A stretch of DNA of 64,000 nt from Chlorokybus atmophyticus (taxonomy: Eukaryota > Streptophyta > Chlorokybophyceae > Chlorokybales > Chlorokybaceae): assembly GCA_009103225.1 (NCBI GenBank), contig RHPI01002090.1, positions 1,432,916 to 1,496,915 of the forward strand, in the 5' to 3' direction. The notes beneath the pieces are model-generated. The model ran no database searches, had not been told where the DNA came from, and saw only the letters and a program-made list of their open reading frames with translations. Shown piece by piece: positions 1-11,615 of the stretch (positions are counted from its first letter, which is position 1; each line of letters opens with the position of its first letter). Made by a program: the position numbers and the translations under genes.

Positions 1-2025
1 CCAATGGTGAGTTCAAAAAGGCCACATGGCATGCAGTCTTGTATCTGTACATGTCCTTAGATAATTGTCCCACAGATGCATGGTGATCACAAGGGCATCG
101 ACCGAGGCGTCGCAAGGATAAGACTTGGCCGTCCTGACGACCCTCCCATACACGACTGCCAGCTTTTAGACGTGTCGAATACGTGGTCTGTTACGACAAT
201 GAGGGGCGTCACGACATTCACGGTGGACAGCAATGTCCGAGGTACTTATCCCAACCCACCTGCGCCTGGGACCAGAAGCTTTCACATCAACGGGTTTGAG
301 ACTCCAGTCCTTGAGGTAAGTCTACCTTGTTCTTGTGAGCAGCTGCATGGTAGGGGCTCACAAGCTGTATTCGCATCAGGTGGTGAGAGGCACGCAGTAC
401 ACCTTCAACGTGACGAGTAGCGAGTCATTTGTGTTGACGTCACATCCAGTCAACCCGAGTCTTGGCACAGTGTATGCTGGTGATGAGCACACGCACGCAA
501 GCGGACAGCAAGCTGTCACCTTGACTTGGACCCCCGATGCTGCCACGCCAGACAGGCTGTTTTACAACAGTTTTGATCAAGATAAGATGGGCTGGCTTGT
601 AAGGGTTGTGAACTCCCCTTCACCATTGCCATCCCCTGGTCCTTTGGATGAGTATCCCAATCAAGCTACCTTGCAAGGCGGGCATGTAAGGCTGCCATGG
701 CATCTGTGTGTCTGGCCGCATGTATGGCATGGGTGATGGCAAGGCACATCGTATACTTCTTCACAGGTCAAGATGGGTTGGAAGTTCAAGGGAGACAGAA
801 TGTATATTGGTGTTACGTTCAATCAACGGGCGCAGTGGCTGAGCATTGCTTTTGGCAAGTGAGTGTGGGTCAATGCTGTCCAAGAGTGGTATGCTGCCGT
901 GCTGTGTCCAGCAACTGTCTTCGGAAGAGTTAACAAAGCGGTCGTGTCACAGTGCAATGCCAGACTCCTGGGCTTATGTTGGCTGGATCGACGGCAATGG
1001 AGTTGGCAACATCGAGTTGTACTACCTGGCCGGCCATCACCCGGATGATGTTCTCATTCGAGATGGACACGTAGCTAATAAGCGCGTGACGATGACAGAG
1101 ACCTCGTTGACCATCGAGTTCTCAAAGCCGTTTATGCCTTTGCACGAACTGCAACCTGGCAATGAAGTGGACCTGAATGGCTCTCTGTCTGTGCTTTGGG
1201 CGTATGGTGACAGCTGGCAGACGGGCTCGCTATCCAAAACCAACGAGCACACGCGCAACAGCGGCGCACCCACCATCGTCGACTTGCAAACCGGTGAAGC
1301 CAGGGTTGTTCCAGTCACTCTATGGCTGCTGCATGGGCTCGGGATGTTCACTGCGTGGGGTGTCCTCGGTCTCGGCGGTGTCGCATCCGCGAGGTACTTG
1401 AAGGCCAAACCGGATGCGTTGTGGTTTAAGCTGCACCAGCGCATGCTGTACTCGGCGGTCGCCGTGTTCCTTGTGGCACTCGTGCTGGCTGTCATTGCTG
1501 CTGGCGATAGCCAGTTTGACAGCTTCCATACGTATTGGGGCATCTCAGCCGTAGCATTGGGTGTGCTACAACCTGTCAACGCCCTTTTCCGCCCCCCCGC
1601 ACCCAAAGGCGGAGACGAGAAGACCAACAAACGCCACATATGGGAATGGCTGCACAAGTGGGTGGTTGTGAGCGCTTCATTGTGTCACTTGTTGGATGCA
1701 ATCGCATGGTCACTAATTGGCTTGTGTTGATAGGATTTCCGGCAGGACTGCCTTGACATGCGCGATGGTTGCGCTGCTCACGGGTATCGCCATGCTGCCT
1801 GAGATTGGCTACAGCGGCTTGGCGATACCTGCCACCTTGCATCTTGTTGTGGCGTTGGCAGTGGTAATCTACTTGGAGGTGAAGCAACGCCGCGCGCTCA
1901 CCGTATGCATGCCAGCCGATACTGACGGCGATAAGTCAGAAAGCAGCGAACTTCTCGTGGCCTCACGAGCGCCCTCTTTAACAGAACAGCGGCATAAGTC
2001 TATCGAGTTGACACCTGATGTGTAG
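1..2025 (+). CDS. DOMON-cytochrome b561 membrane protein (3' part; 5' end outside window)
   Basis: Probable exons are ..-315, 380-685, 767-858, 953-1667 and about 1734-2025; the first four join in frame at GT-AG sites. The first exons resemble the extracellular part of the plant DM13/DOMON/b561 family (Arabidopsis At5g54830 type). Exon 3 into exon 4 reads as a DOMON core, with MGWKFKGDRMYIGVTF followed by the junction residues GNAMPDSWAYVGW. The last part is a cytochrome b561 core of hydrophobic helices with histidines in WLLHG, KLHQRM, SFHTYWG and WLHKW, the expected haem-ligand positions. The family moves electrons across a membrane, often from ascorbate. The intron between HKW and the GRTALTCAM helix has more than one possible acceptor, so that junction is uncertain. 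The DM13 domain, if present, lies upstream of the window. A short cytosolic tail ends at the TAG at 2023-2025. Confidence 0.8.
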
Positions 2026-2505
2026 TGTGTGTTGCATCGCAGGCACCTTTTGTTACAGCTTGATTGGTGCAGACGCATGTACACTGTGTTTATCACTGCA
2101 CATGTGGCAATCGCACATCAAGCTTGGGTTCTTGGTGTTTTGCTTTGTGCAAATGTTGCACAAGCCAACGTCATCATCATTGCATGCACGCATGCGTCGC
2201 CACCACTGTCAGTCGTCCAGCACATGACTTGCATGTGTTCATCGGCGCGATCGGCATCTAGTGGCTTCACGCAAGATGCCACACATATCCACGTGCAGTG
2301 ATGGTTGCAGCGTGGCACTGTCCCAAATGCTACCAACACTGTCCAGTAGCAAAATGCATCAGCACAAAGGGCAAACATTGCACACGTGTTTGACCAGCGC
2401 CAAGCTAGCCTTGAGCTCTCTCTCAGCTGCCAATGAATGCAGTAAGGCGAGCTAACTTGGCGCAGAGCTCATAGCAGCACTTGCCAGTACTTGCCTTCAC
2501 CTCGA

Positions 2506-2548
2506 CTTGCGTGTGAGGCTGTCTCAGTGAGACAGCCTCACACGCAAG
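2506..2548. repeat. 43-bp perfect palindrome upstream of the FAD dehydrogenase
   Basis: Two 21-nt arms (2506-2526 and 2528-2548) are exact reverse complements around one central G at 2527. It ends 40 bp before the ATG at 2589, so it lies in the promoter or 5' leader. As RNA it would form a very stable hairpin. Confidence 0.9.
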
Positions 2549-2588
2549 GCCTTAGCCACGTGAGAAAGCCGTAGGTGAGTGAGGCAAC

Positions 2589-5500
2589 ATGGCGGCGGCG
2601 GCGGCGGCGGGAGCGTTGGTGGTGCCGGCGGCGGGCGCCGAGCGGTTCTGCCTCCCGCGCAGGTCAGCAGCAATACGGCGCCGTCCAAGTGCTGTGCCCA
2701 CGATTTGCCAGCAGCTGTCGCCGCCGCGCCTGACTGTAAAGACAAAGAAGCAGCAGAACAACGACGCGCAGGAGACGGCGACGACGACGACGACGACCAC
2801 CAGGAGAGCGAGCAGGCCACGAAATACAAGCAATGCAGGGAATTCAGCAAACCAGGTTTGGCGAGTACACGCGCCAGTGAACTCCATGCGCTGGCAGCAG
2901 GTTGCATGGTTCATGCCAGTGGTGTGGTATGTGTCTCGCCACAAGCTTGATATTCAATTGGGATGCCTGTTAATGACTGCGCACTTCACACGATAGATTC
3001 AGGCGATGTCAGTCGTTGACGTCAACTATGCAGGCCTTGGACATACTCAGTTAGTTTTTGCCTCATGCCTGTTCATGTATTGTTCATTTTTGCACTTGTC
3101 TTGGCAACGTTCAAGTGCACCGTGCTTGTTGCACTGCGTTATCAACGCCACTTCAACTTGATGAGCTGCAACAGTTGACATTTATACAGCATCAGCGGCA
3201 ACATCGTGTTCTTGCTCTGCTCTCAGGTCTGGCGAGTCCTCGGAGTCGAAGTCCCGCCAGCCGAGGATCCCGGCAAGGACCACGTCGGCATCCATGACGC
3301 CCTGCGCGATGCCGTCGCCTCCAGGCTCAGTTGCCAGGTGCGCACTCCACCATCTTCATTGTTTGCCACCTTGACAGTGCAGCTTGCCTTTGACAATGCC
3401 TGTAATTGAACCTAAACCGCACATGCAAAACTGTTGAAGTTTACTGCATGCATTGCAGGCTGATGTGCTTCCTTTGGACGCAATCACCGTTGTGCGAAAG
3501 TCGTTCGATGCACGCAAGGTACTACTCAACTTGTCGGCTTATGTGGTTACTAAGGATTTCACTTTAAGTTGAAATGCTTCCAGAGTCAAAGTCAAGAACG
3601 GGCTGTTATTGGTTGGCAGGACGAGTGTTGTTTCGTGTACGTGGTGGACATCAACACTGGTATTCTATCCACAAGCACACGCAAGCGACTGAGACTGAGG
3701 CCGCAGCCAGGCCGATTGGAACCGATCTCAGGATCAACCGATGAACCTGCCGATACCGACACCACTGCAGCTGGGCCAGGCCCAGGGTCCCAACGCAGTG
3801 CGGGAGGCCAGGATGATGATGGGGTGATCATTGTCGGGTGTGGACCTGCTGGACTCTTCGCGGCGCTATCTCTGGCTGAAGCCGGCGTCAAAGTTACGCT
3901 GATTGAGCGCGGCGCGCCCGTCGAGACCCGCGGGCGGGACATTGGCGCCCTGTTTGCGAGGAAATTACTCAATGAAGACAGCAACCTTTGCTACGGTTCG
4001 TTGTTGGGAGAAACACACGCTTAAGCCTTGCGCTTGCATAGCTAGTTGGGTTGCTCAGTCTTGCTATTATCCAAGCCGTGTTGAGCAATAGATGACTGGT
4101 GATGCTGTGAGCAGGTGAAGGTGGGGCAGGGACATGGAGTGATGGCAAGCTCACTACGCGCATCGGCAAGAACAGCGATGAAGTCCGCCACGTCCTCGCC
4201 ACGCTAGTCAGGTGGGCTTGTGTGTGGGTCAGGTGGAAGGTAACTCAAGCAACCATTGCAAGCTTGACTGTTTTAAGTAAAGTGTGCTGAAGGCATCCAC
4301 CATCATACGCATGTGCAGGTTCGGGGCTCCGTCGCGCATCCTGGTGGACGGCAAGCCGCACCTTGGGACGGACCGACTTGTGCGCTTGCTGAAGGCGTTC
4401 CGGCGCCATCTCGTGGAGGACCTCGGCGCCACCCTACGGTTCCACACCGCCCTCGAGGACCTCCTCGTGCACAACGGCCGCGTGGTTGGAGTCAAAGTCC
4501 GTGACCTCCAAGGGTGAGTAAGGAAGTGAGGCAGTCTGAAAAGAAGTGAGGCAGTGTTGGTGTGCGCCCACGCACACGCAAATGCGTGCATGCACATGCG
4601 TGCACGCATGCGCATGCGTGTACCTGCATGTGTCTGCGTGTGCGTGCTTTGTTCTGTGGTGGTTGTCTGACTGTTTGTGTCAGGGGGTCCGAGGAAGAGA
4701 TCAAGGGTCAGTACGTTGTCTTGGGTGTCGGGCACTCTGCGCGGAAAGTGTACGACATGCTTTTGCATCGGCACAACGTCACTATCACGCCCAAGGACTT
4801 CGCACTTGGCTTCCGCATCGAGCACCCGCAGGAGTTTATTAACAGAGTGCAGTATGGTGTATGGGCCGCCGAGGTCCCTACCGGGAAACTCCCTGTAGCA
4901 GACTATCGCCTCTCCGCGTCCAACATCCTGGCTCAACATACACAACAAGGCTCTGACGGTGAAGGACGGGGTTGCTACTCCTTCTGCATGTGTCCCGGTG
5001 GACAGGTGCGTGTGCACATGCGCGCAAACTCTGTGTATGTGTTTGAATTACAATCCCAAGACACTGACGTAACACATGCATTGCTAACGTTTGCCAACAG
5101 GTGGTCCCAACAAGCACCAGCGAGGATGAACTCTGCGTCAACGGGATGTCCTTCTCGAGGAGAGCTTCAAGGTGTGCAGCAATGACACCACAATCACCTC
5201 ACAGTCACCTCAACACCCTCAATTTCAACCCTTACAGATGGGCGAATGCGGCGCTGGTGGTGACCGTATCGGCCGCCGACTGCGTTCGATACACGGGGGA
5301 TACAAGCGCGCTGGCGGGCGTACAATTCCAGCGACTCATTGAACGCGAGGCCGCCATCCGCGGAGGTGGCAAGTTTGTCGCACCCGTCCAACGTGTCACC
5401 GACTTCATGGACGGCATTGTGTCCGGTACGTCCACACATTGGGGTCACTTGTTGGTAGCTATTGATAAGTATGTGAGTATATGTGTGCAACATTGATCTG

Positions 5501-5864
5501 AAACTCCTCACAACTCACAGGTGGGGAGTTGCCCTCATCAAGTTACAGATTGGGGGTGAAGGAGGATGCCCTGCACACGCTGTATCCTGCAGATATAACC
5601 GAGGCGTTGAGGGAGGCACTGAGGCGGTTTGAGCGCGCCATGCCGGGGTACGTCAGCGGGGGCGCAGGGTTGTTGCATGGCGTGGAGACGCGCACGAGTG
5701 CCCCCGTGCGCGTCGAGCGTGACCCCCACACCCTCCAGAGCCCCTCCCTCCAGGGACTCTTCCCCACCGGTGAAGGCGCCGGTTACGCTGGGGGCATCGT
5801 CAGTGCTGCCGTTGATGGCGCTCGCGTTGGCCGGGCCGTTGTTGCTGCAGTTCGGGCCGGCTGA
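2589..5864 (+). CDS. COG2509-type FAD-dependent dehydrogenase, plastid-type leader (PDE327-like)
   Basis: Ten exons join in frame to about 676 aa: 2589-2855, 3227-3337, 3459-3518, 3620-3995, 4115-4211, 4319-4513, 4684-5005, 5101-5171, 5238-5425 and 5521-5864. The N-terminus is Ala/Arg/Ser-rich and looks like a plastid transit peptide. A conserved N-terminal module holds KSFDARK and FVYVVDINTG. At about residues 214-230 there is a dinucleotide-binding GxGxxG motif (IIVGCGPAGLFAALSLAEAG). The family-diagnostic blocks GEGGAGTWSDGKLTTRIGK, GRGCYSFCMCPGGQ and the C-terminal FPTGEGAGYAGGIVSAAVDG all follow. The closest plant relative by memory is the pigment-defective PDE327 (At4g30720) product. 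The substrate is not known from sequence. Several exon junctions fall inside conserved motifs (for example CYG|EGGAG), which confirms the splicing. A stem-loop lies 24 bp after the stop. Confidence 0.9.
4555..4650. repeat. Alternating purine-pyrimidine tract in intron 6 of the FAD dehydrogenase
   Basis: About 95 bp made mostly of TGCG, CGCA, TGCA and GTGT steps, with several short palindromes. It sits between the donor at 4514 and the acceptor at 4683. Such tracts can adopt Z-DNA. Confidence 0.6.
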
Positions 5865-5888
5865 GGATGATGTCAATGACAACACTGC

Positions 5889-5935
5889 CATTGACATAAC
5901 AACATGGCCACGTCCATCATGTTGTTATGTCACTG
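5889..5935. repeat. 3' stem-loop after the FAD dehydrogenase stop
   Basis: Arms 5889-5906 and 5918-5935 (18 nt each) pair with one mismatch around an 11-nt loop. A third related copy of the right arm (CATGTTGATATGTCAATG) follows at about 5946. It lies just after the stop at 5864, so it is probably in the 3' UTR. Confidence 0.7.
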
Positions 5936-6739
5936 ACGTTGCCATCATGTTGATATGTCAATGACAAGCGCCATGGCGCCCAGCCCGCCCCTGCTGCAAT
6001 GGTATATGGTCATGGGGCCTGGAAAGTGACGCCAAAAAAGCTCAACAGGTGATGCAGCATGCGCAGTACAGATTACTGCTAAACGAGGGCGCTTAATGTG
6101 GTCTTGTGCAGCGCCATTGCAGGAGATTGTGGCATCACTGACACACCATGTCGTAGTGTGGACAATACTTGATTGCTGCATAGGTCATACATCGTATGGC
6201 ACTTAACAAAGAAGTATGCCAGTACTCACCACAGCAAGCAGAGCAGGCAGGCAATGCATAGGCTTTGCGGTGGTACTGATGCAAATGTGCAAACATACGC
6301 AAGCTACCACAAACACAAATACGCACTCAAACACAAGGCAGCTAGCAGCTAGCAGATAGGCAGGAGGAGACTACAAAGGCACTGGCAAGGGCTTGCTAAG
6401 CTGTGTGCTCGTAGCTAAGTGCATGAGCGGGTTGAGGGGGCGGGGCAACAAGCAGCAGCAGACCTGAACAACAAGGTGCATGTGCTTGTGACAGTATGCG
6501 GCAATATATTGTGCACTGGTTTGTTGCCTATGCAATTGTGTTTACACTGAGGTGCCTCTACGCCTGGCTTACTGATTGGCACTGTGGCACATCCCCTCGC
6601 CGCCGAGACGCACGGCACCCTGGGCCAGAGTTCTCACGACGTCGTCGACATGTGCGCTAGGAGGGCGCTGGCTGCGCGTGACTTGCCCTTGCGCAGGCTA
6701 TCGGGCTACTTGGCTCTGTACCGGCAGCGCGTGGCTTGC

Positions 6740-6890
6740 GCGTGCGCGCGCGCTGCAGCGTGCTCAGGGCATCACCATCCTGGAGCGTGGGGCGGCGGTC
6801 GTGGCGGCCGTACCAGGCTGGGGACCAGTCCAGACGGCAGCGCCAACGTTGGAAGCGGACGCTGTGCTGGCGGCTGCAGCCGTGTAGATG
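6740..6890 (+). pseudogene. C-terminal gene fragment matching the ORF at 16195-16725
   Basis: In the + frame this segment encodes a peptide ending GWGPVQTAAPTLEADAVLAA and a TAG stop. It matches the C-terminus of the minus-strand ORF at 16195-16725 (GWGPVQTASPTTEEDALLAA). Upstream the match continues more weakly (RA-x-C/Q, then LER). The open frame extends left to about 6576 but shows no ATG. It may be the last exon of an unrecognised gene, or a pseudogene. I do not recognise the family. Confidence 0.4.
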
Positions 6891-7179
6891 TGTAGGCGTG
6901 CTGGCGTGCGTGTGAGTCTACTGGTGCAGTGTGATAGGCATGGCTGACAGTGCGTAGCTTTGTATGACGATGTTGCTAGTGACTTCATCACGGCACACCC
7001 TACAATGTTGGTTGGTTGGTTGGTTTGTGCTGCCTGCTTGCTCCTACCCGTTGCCCCGCCTTGCATTTGCACGTAGTACAACCCCACCACCCAACCCCAC
7101 CAGCACCACCTATCTGCCAGCGCTACACAGTGCAGTGCCCTAGTGCCACAGTGCAGCACTGCATGCCAGCCTGCAGAAA

Positions 7180-7410
7180 GAGAGGCAGGGCAGAGGGGCG
7201 GCGCAGAGGGGCCTTGCCAGATCAGCGGCGACAAAGGTTTTGCAGTCGAGGCGACGGCACAACGACAGCAGGAGGAGGAGGGGGAGGCGGAGGAGAGAGA
7301 ACAGGCGGAGCGGGGGACGAAGAAGTAGGGAAGCAGGGGGAGGGACAGACGGAGAGGGAGAGAGGGAGGGAGACTGTGGGAGAAGGGGAGAGAGGGAGGG
7401 AGAGGGAGGA
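7180..7410. repeat. GA-rich low-complexity (polypurine) tract
   Basis: The + strand is dominated by GAG, GGA and GGGAGA units, for example repeated GAGAGGGAGGG near 7355-7400. Such purine-pure stretches can form triplex DNA. The same type of sequence occurs at 32330-32375. Confidence 0.6.
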
Positions 7411-8410
7411 AGAGGGAGTGTGCTGCATGCTGCCTGCTGCTGTTACGCTGCACCTGGACTACCGTGGTTGACGCTGCTGCTCGTGTGTTGCACAGGTAAT
7501 TAACCAGCAATACGCATGTATGCATGCCTAACGGGGAGGTCTAGAGTAGGGTAGTGTGGTAGGTAAACAGGCAGTCAATATAGCCCGGTGGTGGTATATG
7601 TGACTGTGTTTTGCATGCTGGTTGGTATGCTATGCTGTTGTGACGTCATGCATGTCGCCAATTGCCTCGCGCATATCCTGTACATTGGAGCCTGGTGGAA
7701 TCAAGTTTGCCCCTGTTGTCTTGCCAATGTATGCGTAGGTGTGTGCATGACCTACCTGACTCTATACCATATGCAATGTTGATGGTGATGGTGTGGGATG
7801 CTATGTTGCTCATTGCATGTGCAAAGCATGTGTGTGAATTTGTATTCGGCATTTCATATACCCATGTACCCATGCGTGTTTGTATATGGCGGTGTCTCCT
7901 GTACTGTCAGAATTACACGACAACTAGTACATGAAATAGTTAGAAACAAGCACACTGCTCCCAGTAAGCATGGCGGCTAGTAGTTACGCTCAGAAACAAC
8001 TGTTGTGATTGAATAAAGTTGGCTGTTGCGCCACATCATCGTTGTACAGGGAGAGCAATGGCTCTTAGCTAGGCTCTCCAGTAAAACACTCAATGCGCAT
8101 TAAGAGTACATGAAAGCAAACACAACCTAAAATGTCTACTATACTTAACGACTGTTGGCCTTCAGATCCGCAAAGCAATACCAATTCACGTCTACCTTAA
8201 TCCACATGCGGTGCTAGTTGGCAGCCTAGTCACTGCCTGGACTAAGCAAAGGAAAGGGCATCATGCTGCACCCAGCACCGAGCCTACCACTCTCATCAGC
8301 CTGGAGCCATAAAAGCCGCAGCCCGACCCGTCAACGCTTGATACAACCTAGCCTAACATCCAGCCTTACACAAGAACAGCCCATCCATGATGGTTCAACC
8401 CGCGGGCTGT

Positions 8411-11232
8411 TCACCTAGCTCTTGCCTGCCGCTCATGGGAAGCTGTGCTGCTGGCACTGCCCGCTTCCTGGTCACTGTCCCACGCCGACCACTCTTCATC
8501 AGCCGGCGCGCTCACCTCAGGCGCAACCTTCCCCCTCCACAGCCTGCCCAAGTCCCCCCGCATCCAGCCCAGCAGTATGACCGTGCCAAGCGTGCACGGT
8601 ACCAGGTACAGCAGCGCGGGCTGACCTCGGCCGTTCATATAATACAAGCCCGCATACGTGAGCAGAAGGCCGACACCGTACCCTGTTGTTGTAGGCACAA
8701 AGTAGCCATTTGCCCAGCTCTTTGCCTTCTCCATGTCGAACCGTAAGGTGTACGCCGCTAACAACCCGGGCAAAACCACATCCCCGTAGCCCAACATGCC
8801 GTAGCCACCCCATGGATCAAAAAGCCTTGGGGCCTTAAACAACATAGGTAGGGCAGTATCCTGCCCTTTACGCCATTTGCTAGCAACCTGAGAGAGCAAA
8901 GATGGTCTCAAACAAAATAAAGCCACAGCTGACGAGGCCGGCAAGTAGTAGCAACTGCAATGCCAATGTGCTGGGCTAAGCTATAACACTTACTGCAACC
9001 ATGACGCTCTCGCCGCTGAAGAAATAAGGCGACAAGAACACCCAGAAGATGTCGTACAGGAACGTTGATGTTAGCAGGACAGTGGAGACCTTGATGTTGG
9101 GCAGCTGTACAGTTCGCAGGATCAGCACGATGAGTGAAACACCCATCAAGTCCTGCAAAGCCCAAGACCACAACGCTGCTTGATTCAAGAGCCAAATTAC
9201 GGCCAGCATGGTCGCCACAACTGCCGCCAACAATGAGGCGCCTGTAACTTGGCCCACGCATGGAATCCAGCATGACTGGTGGTTTAGGCGCGGGAACAGT
9301 CTGCAAGCGCAACGTGTCACAAGTGTCAGTTCTCCTGCTACAAACAGCATGCATGCGCACCGCAGCATGTTAGGCAAAGGGGCCTCACCTTTGTGCAGGT
9401 ACTAACAACATCGCATGCATTCCTTGAGCGCCCGCGTTGCAGAAAAATAGTAGAAGAATGTAGTAGAACCAATCCGTACGCATATAGAAAAGGATGAGGA
9501 GGACGCAGGACGCCACCGCCACAAATAGCAGCGCTGCCCGCATGTCTATCTCGTAAGGCTGCTGCCGCTCATCAGACTCGTCCTGTGCGGGTGCACTGGT
9601 ATCAGCCAAACAGCAACTTTTCGCCTGCAACCTTTTTGGTTAACGCTGTTACTATAGCAAGTGATGGGCAACCCTACCTGTTTCAATCGCTGGTGTCCTG
9701 AGCGTGAAAATTGCGTGTGCTCTGAAGCAGCCCAGACACAGGCTAGTACCACAGTTCCTACAGCAATGAGCCATAGCAGAACCGCACTCACGTCCAACAC
9801 ACTTCTATGTGGCGAATATATGGCCACCGTTGCTGCAGTATGAAAGTCATGAGGAATACAAGGGAGGCAATATGCACAATACTGAAGCAGGCACAGGAGG
9901 CAGATCAACATATTACTTTTGCCTGTAGAAACAAGCTCCATCAGCGCTTCAGCATCATCACTCGGTAGAAGAACAGCTGGAATGGTGACGCTGTCTGCTG
10001 CAACAGCATCCGAGCTGTTGCAGCTGAACCCCATTGCGAACGCAACCGTCTCGTTGTTGGCAACGAGCAGTGCCTTGGCTCCAGCTCGCTGCATGTTTGC
10101 AGCTTTCTGAACAAAGGAGCAGTTGCCGCGCGTGACAATGGCAGCTCTGCCTTCAAGCACCTGCAGCAGCTTCTGATCAGCGGAGCTGTAAGCCCACACA
10201 ACACCACGCATAGCTTAGGAGCTGGAGCACAGACAAACATTAAGTTGATTGATGTGCACAACCACGCAGCACACAAGAACAATCCTTGAAGATCCCACAC
10301 CTGGTCTGGTGCTGAGCAGCCATCACTAGGGCTGACGACGACTGCTGGCAGCACTGGCGTGTCGTTCAACTTGTCAGGAACATCATTTCCAAATGCCGCG
10401 AGAACTCCTACATACTGGTGAGTCCCTGTGCTTGACGTAACTATGACCAACACCTGGGAATGCATCGTCAGTGACAGCGAGAATTACACACTGGTTAGCT
10501 GAGAGAGAAAACTGTATCCCGACTGCATGATGGCTAGCAAAGACTTGATTTGTTCTGTGAACTGGTTATGTCACCAAAAGTGTTGTATTCATACTTCAGC
10601 ACACCCTAATAATAGAGCAAAACCCTACGTTGTAGACACTACTGTACTAAGCGAAGGTGTAGGAACCAACGCACATTGCCCATCTCCTGCAGCACTGTTC
10701 CACTGAAGATGCACGATAAGCCACAGCATGCTTGTACATGCGTTAGTAGACCCACTGTGACAGCCATTTTGATTGCTTACAACTTGTACTTGTTGAAGAG
10801 CAAACTTGCCTAGAACCATAGCCAGTCACCTGCACCCTGTGTGCGTAACTTTGGCACTCAACTTGCGCGCAAAAGTTGCTGCCTGTGTATGTTTTAACGG
10901 TGCCGTGCGTTTATTGGCAATTGCTTCTGGTTAAAGCATTGCACGACCGAAAAACAGCACAGGTCCCACCTGACCAGAGTGTGTAGGCAGAGAAGTGAAT
11001 ATGTGTCGAACACAACAATGACACGACTTTGACAGTCTTTTTGAAAGTTCAAGCAGCACATTTGCTCGGTTGTTCTCACTGGCTTGCTGTAGTTTCGCCC
11101 GCACTCGTCGGAAGGCTCTGGCCGGGGGGGAGCTTCAGCAACTGCGGCAGCGGCGCCAGACCCCGTCACCACGCAGCAGAGCAGCCAAAACAGGCCTAAA
11201 CCTAGCCTTAGGTGCCGCCCGGCAGCAGCCAT
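8411..11232 (-). CDS. Signal peptide peptidase-like intramembrane aspartyl protease (SPPL, PA domain)
   Basis: The minus-strand start at 11232 begins a hydrophobic signal peptide. Next comes a lumenal protease-associated (PA) domain, with an exon at 10301-10453 (GTHQYVGVLAAFGNDVPD) and an exon ending near 10211-9921 (GNCSFVQKAANMQRAGAKAL). Membrane exons follow at about 9836-9680, 9626-9389, 9300-8994 and 8887-8411. The first catalytic aspartate lies in LYDIFWVF, the second in GYGDVVLPG, and the C-terminal QPALLYLVP supplies the PAL motif. These three mark GxGD intramembrane proteases of the SPP/SPPL group, and the PA domain favours the SPPL2-like plant type. The enzyme would cut type II membrane proteins in the endomembrane system. 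The junction into the second PA exon (near 10211) does not resolve cleanly in phase. The 5' exons between 10500 and 11000 are only roughly placed. Confidence 0.88.
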
Positions 11233-11615
11233 GCTGAGGGCAAAGCAATTAGCCCCACACGCAGCGACCACACTGTATCCGTCAGCTCCACGCAGTGGAG
11301 GCAAGCTGCTCGAGTCCTGGCCTGGGGAGCATGGCGCCGACCGCGCTGGTTTATATCTTCACTTCAACCCCACTGCTTCACCAAGACCAGTTCACCAAGT
11401 CCTCGTCAACCCTCCCGCCGCCGTCCTGCCCACCCAACTCTGTGACAACTCCGTCGCTGGCAACGTGCGCAAACACGCACAGCTTGAAACCAGCCGTAAC
11501 GCACGCTGTGCATAATGACACAAACACCGCAGCTGGGCATCGCATTCAGCTGAAAAGCAAGCCTTGCCACTGGCGATCGACGTGGCAGTCGTCGTGGGCG
11601 GCAGCTGCGGCGGCA
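11233..11615. promoter_or_regulatory. Shared divergent promoter, SPPL / DUF3598-like
   Basis: 383 bp separate the minus-strand ATG at 11232 from the + strand ATG at 11616. If the in-frame ATG at 11331 is used instead, the gap is only 98 bp. No specific element was recognised. Confidence 0.4.

Larger units (their letters stand above)
5865..8410. other. Gene-poor spacer with repeats
   Basis: No complete gene is supported here. It contains the 3' hairpin of the FAD gene, a coding-like fragment at 6740-6890, a GA-rich low-complexity tract at 7180-7410, and segments shared with 32150-32530. Long ORFs over the GA tract on both strands follow from base bias and are not credible genes. Confidence 0.6.

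Noticed and set aside
2524-2996. Minus-strand ORFs over the first exon of the FAD gene
   Set aside because: Shadows of the GC-rich leader-peptide exon; exon 1 joins in phase to a recognisable protein on the + strand.
6764-7525. 253-codon minus-strand ORF
   Set aside because: It follows from the polypurine tract (Ser/Pro/Leu low complexity) with no conserved pattern.
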